10,060 nt of DNA from an uncultured Brachyspira sp. (GTDB lineage: Bacteria > Spirochaetota > Brachyspiria > Brachyspirales > Brachyspiraceae). Shown one piece after another: positions 6,783 through 10,060 of the stretch. The notes beneath the pieces are model-generated. The model saw only the letters and a program-made list of their open reading frames with translations, was not told the DNA's origin and did not search any database. The first letter of the stretch is position 1. Every line of letters begins with the position of its first letter. The translations under genes were made by a program, and so were the position numbers. The DNA is taken from contig CAKVCJ010000046.1 in NCBI GenBank assembly GCA_934725655.1, positions 1 to 10,060 of the forward strand. The letters are read 5' to 3'.

Positions 6783-7703
6783 ATGCTTGATTATATTTTA
6801 AAGAGACTGTTTATATCTATTTTAACTTTGTTTGTTATCGTAACTATCACTTTTTTCTTAATGCATACAGTTCCTGGAGGCCCGTTTGTAGGAGAGAAGC
6901 CTCTTAGTAAAGTTGCTTTAGAGAATTTAAATAAAAAATATGGTTTAGATAAGCCTCTTGTAGTTCAATATGCAAATTATCTTAAAAATGCAATTAAAGG
7001 CGATTTGGGCACCTCTCTTACAAAAATAGGCCAATCTGTATCTGGCACTATAGTAAGAGCTTTCCCAGTATCTTTTAGACTTGGGATATTCAGCATGTTT
7101 ATTTCTACTACTATAGGTGTTTTATTCGGCATAATTGCTGCCCTTAGACAAGGTAAAGCAATAGACAGAGCTGTGATGGTTGCGGCTACTTTAGGTATAG
7201 CTGTGCCTAGTTTTGTTGTTGCTACAGTTTCTATTATTATTTTTTCTGTTAAATTAAAATTACTTCCTGCTTATGGATTTGATTCTTTTAAGCAATATTT
7301 AATGCCTGGTTTTGCTTTATCATTTAGTTCGCTTAGTTTTATGGCTAGGCTTATGAGAAGTTCTATGCTTGATGTTATTCACCAAGACTATATAAAAACT
7401 GCCAAAGCTAAAGGAGTATCTGGAAGCATAATTATATTTAAACATGCTTTAAGAAATGCGGTAATACCTATAGTTACATATATAGGTCCTCTTGCTGCGG
7501 GAATACTTACTGGTTCTTTTGTTGTAGAGAAAATTTTTAATATACCTGGTCTTGGAAGGTATTTTGTTGAGAGCATAACACAAAGAGATTATCCTACAAT
7601 ATTGGGTGTTACTATATTTTATGGTGCTTTTTTAATAGCGATGAATTTTTTAGTTGATTTATCTTATGGTGTTATAGACCCTAGAATAAAAATTCAAGAT
7701 TAA
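6783..7703 (+). CDS. oppB: Oligopeptide/dipeptide ABC transporter permease OppB
   Basis: A 306-residue inner-membrane permease of the OppB/DppB family. It begins MLDYILKRLF, with a first helix at about 9-27, the periplasmic GDLGTS motif (73-78), and further helices near 97-120, 132-155, 175-190, 232-250 and 275-295. The cytoplasmic EAA loop (203-230, DYIKTAKAKG then a 14-residue spacing to AVIP) docks onto the ATPase subunits. The C-terminus ends with the family pattern DLSYGVIDPRIK. An ATG at 6756 is in frame but lacks a ribosome-binding site, so the start is placed at 6783. It is first of an oppBCDF set, with oppC 18 bp downstream. Substrate class (di-, oligopeptide or other) cannot be told from the permease alone. 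Confidence 0.93.
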   Translation: MLDYILKRLFISILTLFVIVTITFFLMHTVPGGPFVGEKPLSKVALENLNKKYGLDKPLVVQYANYLKNAIKGDLGTSLTKIGQSVSGTIVRAFPVSFRLGIFSMFISTTIGVLFGIIAALRQGKAIDRAVMVAATLGIAVPSFVVATVSIIIFSVKLKLLPAYGFDSFKQYLMPGFALSFSSLSFMARLMRSSMLDVIHQDYIKTAKAKGVSGSIIIFKHALRNAVIPIVTYIGPLAAGILTGSFVVEKIFNIPGLGRYFVESITQRDYPTILGVTIFYGAFLIAMNFLVDLSYGVIDPRIKIQD

Positions 7704-7721
7704 AATTTAAGGAATGATTAA

Positions 7722-8705
7722 ATGGAAAATAGTTTAGATAAATCATTATTTGTAAAGGCAAGTGTTGCTGAAAAGGCTTCTGCTGAGGTGAAAAGAGAGA
7801 GTGTAACTTATTGGCAGGATGCATATAGAAGATTCAAAAAAAATAAAGTAGCTTTGGTTTCTATTATAATAATAGCAATTATAACTCTTCTTTCTATATT
7901 TATACCTATAATATCGGAATATGAATATGCTCAGATAAATAGAGGGGTTGAAAATAGTTTGCCTACATTAGAGCATCCTTTTGGTACAGATACTTTGGGA
8001 AGGGATTTGCTTGTGCGTTGTATGATAGGGGCGAGAATATCTCTTCTCATAGGTATAGTTTCTGCTACTTTGGTTGTATTAATAGGAATAGTATATGGTT
8101 CTATATCTGGATATTTTGGAGGTATGCTTGATAATATTATGATGCGTATAGTAGATATTATCAGTGCTGTGCCTACACTTTTAATTGTTGTATTATTATC
8201 TGTAGTGCTTAAAGCTCCTATGGATAAATTATTTTTACAGAGTGAATCTTTAAGAGGTATTGGGCTTTTAGGGCCTGGGCTTTTTAGTATATTTATAGTT
8301 ATATCTTTGCTTTATTGGACTAATATGGCAAGAATGACTAGGGGGCAGATTTTAGCATTAAAGAATCAGGAGTTTGTAACTGCTGCAAGGGCTTTAGGTA
8401 CTTCACATGGCAGAATAATTTTTAAGCATTTAATACCTAATGCTATGGGTGCTATAATAGTGTCAGCTATGGTTCAGATACCTAATGCGATATTTGTTGA
8501 GGCTTTTTTAAGTTTCTTAGGTTTGGGTGTAAGTGCTCCTATGGTTTCGCTTGGCTCTTTAACTTCAAATGCGGTTAGCGGAGTTTATTCTTATCCTTAT
8601 CAATTGCTTTTTCCTGCTGCTTTAATAAGTGTAATAATACTTTGTTTTAATTTGGTGGGCGATGGACTTAGAGATGCTTTGGACCCTAGAATGAAAAACA
8701 GATAA
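7722..8705 (+). CDS. oppC: Oligopeptide/dipeptide ABC transporter permease OppC
   Basis: A 327-residue permease of the OppC/DppC family, partner of OppB. A charged N-terminal tail (1-40) precedes helix 1 (about 43-64). The family motif HPFGTDTLGRD (85-95) follows in the first external segment. Further helices lie at about 103-130, 140-164, 183-200, 245-265 and 295-315. The EAA loop EFVTAARALGTSHGRIIFKH (217-236) is well conserved. The C-terminus GDGLRDALDPRMK (313-325) is typical. AAGGA (7709-7713) lies 8 nt before the ATG, and the gene starts 18 bp after oppB, so it is cotranscribed. Residues 165-180 carry a somewhat longer, polar loop than many relatives; this looks like ordinary variation. 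Confidence 0.93.
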   Translation: MENSLDKSLFVKASVAEKASAEVKRESVTYWQDAYRRFKKNKVALVSIIIIAIITLLSIFIPIISEYEYAQINRGVENSLPTLEHPFGTDTLGRDLLVRCMIGARISLLIGIVSATLVVLIGIVYGSISGYFGGMLDNIMMRIVDIISAVPTLLIVVLLSVVLKAPMDKLFLQSESLRGIGLLGPGLFSIFIVISLLYWTNMARMTRGQILALKNQEFVTAARALGTSHGRIIFKHLIPNAMGAIIVSAMVQIPNAIFVEAFLSFLGLGVSAPMVSLGSLTSNAVSGVYSYPYQLLFPAALISVIILCFNLVGDGLRDALDPRMKNR

Positions 8706-8733
8706 GGGCTCTTTAGATAAAGGTGGTATTTTA

Positions 8734-9705
8734 ATGGAAAATTTATTAGAAGTGAAAAATTTAAGCGTATCTTTTTTTACACCGCTTGGAGAGGTTAAGG
8801 CTGTTAATAATATTTCTTATAAATTAGACAAATCTAAAGTATTAGGAATAGTAGGAGAGTCTGGAAGCGGAAAAAGTGTTTCTGCTTATTCTATTATGGG
8901 ACTTATTGAGGAGCCCGGTAAAATTACCAATGGCGAAATACTTTTTGAAGGAAGAAATTTAATAACACTTCCAGAGTCTGAAAAGCAAAAGATTAGGGGA
9001 GATTCTATATCAATGATTTTCCAAGACCCTATGACTTGTTTGAATCCTGTATACACCATAGGCAATCAGCTTATGGAAGCTTTAACTACTCATAAAAAAA
9101 TAAGTACAACAGATGCTATAGAGAGAATAGTAGAGCTTTTGACATTAGTTGGTATTAATGAACCAAGAAGAAGAATAAAGCAATATCCGCATGAACTTTC
9201 AGGCGGTATGCGTCAGCGTATAATGATAGCTATGGCTCTTGCAGGAGACCCTAAAATACTTATTGCTGATGAACCTACAACTGCACTCGATGTTACAATA
9301 CAGGCACAGATACTTGAGCTTATAAAAGATATACAGAAAAAAATACAAATGGCAGTTATACTTATTACCCACGATTTTGGAATTGTGGCTGATATGGCTG
9401 ATGATATTATAGTAATGTACGGCGGCGGCATAGTAGAGAGAGGTACTGTGTTTGATATATTTGAAAGACCTAAGCACCCTTATACTTTAGGGCTTCTTAA
9501 ATCTTTGCCTCGTATTGATATTAAACAAGATAGACTTATACCTATAGAAGGAACACCTATAGATTTACTTAATATGAAAGCTGGCTGTCCTTTTAGTACA
9601 AGATGTGAAGAATGTATGAAGGTTTGTATAGATAATAAACCTCCTAAAACTGAGTTTGAGAAAGGGCATTTTTCTGCTTGCTGGCTTCATCAAATGCCTA
9701 ATTAA
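8734..9705 (+). CDS. oppD: Oligopeptide ABC transporter ATP-binding protein OppD
   Basis: A 323-residue cytoplasmic ATPase. Walker A is GESGSGKS (41-48), the Q-loop is FQDP (96-99), the ABC signature is LSGGMRQR (155-162), Walker B is ILIADEP (175-181), the D-loop is ALDV (184-187), and the H-loop is His213. The C-terminal oligopeptide/dipeptide extension contains HPYTLGLL (248-255) and Cys285, Cys291, Cys298 and Cys316 in the GCPFxxRC...C...C arrangement. That arrangement is associated with an Fe-S cluster in studied DppD/OppD-type ATPases; Cys294 is an additional cysteine. AAAGGTGG (8719-8726) lies 7 nt before the ATG, and the gap from oppC is 28 bp. It pairs with OppF to power the OppBC channel. 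All catalytic residues are present. Confidence 0.94.
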   Translation: MENLLEVKNLSVSFFTPLGEVKAVNNISYKLDKSKVLGIVGESGSGKSVSAYSIMGLIEEPGKITNGEILFEGRNLITLPESEKQKIRGDSISMIFQDPMTCLNPVYTIGNQLMEALTTHKKISTTDAIERIVELLTLVGINEPRRRIKQYPHELSGGMRQRIMIAMALAGDPKILIADEPTTALDVTIQAQILELIKDIQKKIQMAVILITHDFGIVADMADDIIVMYGGGIVERGTVFDIFERPKHPYTLGLLKSLPRIDIKQDRLIPIEGTPIDLLNMKAGCPFSTRCEECMKVCIDNKPPKTEFEKGHFSACWLHQMPN

Positions 9706-9729
9706 TACAATAAAAGAGAGTAGTTTATT

Positions 9730-10060
9730 ATGACACATTTAATAGAAATACAAGACTTAAAACAACATTTTAAAATAAAAGGCGGTTTGTTTGGAAGAAA
9801 CATACAGACTGTAAAAGCCGTTGATGGAGTATCTTTTACCATAAACAAAGGGGAAACTTTTGGACTTGTGGGGGAATCTGGCAGCGGAAAAACTACGCTT
9901 GGAAGAACTTTGCTTCATCTCTATAAGCCTACAAGCGGTAAAATATTTTTTGACGGCGAAGAGGTTAATGAAAATAATTACAGGCAGTATGCTAAAAGAA
10001 TGCAAATTATTTTCCAAGACCCTTATGCTTCACTTAATCCTCGTATGACAGTTGAAGATA
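9730..10060 (+). CDS. oppF: Oligopeptide ABC transporter ATP-binding protein OppF, N-terminal fragment (3' end outside window)
   Basis: An open frame runs from ATG 9730 off the window edge, giving 110 codons. The protein begins [14 protein letters not shown] and carries the OppF/DppF-type segment [20 protein letters not shown] (17-36). Walker A is [12 protein letters not shown] (48-59), and the Q-loop segment is [16 protein letters not shown] (93-108). The DPYASLNPR wording is characteristic of OppF/DppF rather than OppD. It starts 24 bp after oppD with a purine-rich AGAGAG (9715-9720) as a modest ribosome-binding site. It is the second ATPase of the importer. Signature, Walker B and C-terminal regions lie outside the window, so integrity cannot be judged. 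Confidence 0.93.
   Translation, partial: MTHLIEIQDLKQHFKIKGGLFGRNIQTVKAVDGVSFTINKGETFGLVGESGSGKTTLGRTLLHLYKPTSGKIFFDGEEVNENNYRQYAKRMQIIFQDPYASLNPRMTVED

Noticed and set aside
9199..9477. Overlapping - strand open frames inside oppD
   Set aside because: They are antisense to the conserved ABC signature and Walker B coding region and match no recognisable family; they are shadows of oppD.
9757..10017. - strand open frame opposite oppF
   Set aside because: The + strand frame from 9730 encodes clear OppF motifs; the antisense frame has no ribosome-binding site or recognisable domain.

Overview
The window is strongly AT-rich, with A/T-biased third positions, AT-only intergenic tracts and Asn/Lys/Ile-rich proteins. 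The gene content (murC-murB pair, a spirochaete-like DnaE, a membrane-anchored SpoIIE-type phosphatase, an oligopeptide ABC operon) and codon bias suggest an anaerobic, low-GC spirochaete, most likely Brachyspira. That genus call rests on overall impression and recalled similarity, not on a database search. All protein genes lie on the + strand; the only - strand gene is a tRNA.

Layout. Bases 1-134 are the last 43 codons of murC. A MurB-family gene (103-1038) overlaps it and keeps the MurB fold pattern, but has lost the FAD-binding and catalytic signatures. A small DMT-superfamily (DUF486) membrane protein follows (1096-1464). A good promoter then drives a two-TM SpoIIE/RsbU-type PP2C phosphatase (1546-2637) that has almost no leader. 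The 388 bp gap after it (2638-3025) holds a complete - strand tRNA-Asn(GUU) unit, with near-consensus promoter, gene and intrinsic terminator. The gap also holds the putative dnaE promoter. dnaE (3026-6670) encodes the replicative DNA polymerase III alpha subunit, with an apparently intact PHP metal site. A near-perfect sigma70-type promoter follows and starts an opp operon: oppB (6783-7703), oppC (7722-8705), oppD (8734-9705) and the start of oppF (9730 to the window edge). Opp intergenic gaps are 18-28 bp, each with a Shine-Dalgarno sequence, so they are probably one transcript.

How the genes relate. murC and the murB-like gene belong to cytoplasmic peptidoglycan precursor synthesis. DnaE is the chromosomal replicase. 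OppB/C are the permease subunits and OppD/F the paired ATPases of an oligopeptide importer; no substrate-binding protein (OppA) is encoded in the visible part. The phosphatase probably belongs to a partner-switching or similar phospho-signalling pathway, but no anti-sigma or anti-anti-sigma gene is adjacent.

The region is mostly housekeeping, with no mobile element, CRISPR array or phage gene. The item most worth attention is the degenerate MurB directly behind murC. Next are the nearly leaderless phosphatase mRNA and the complete PHP metal site in DnaE.
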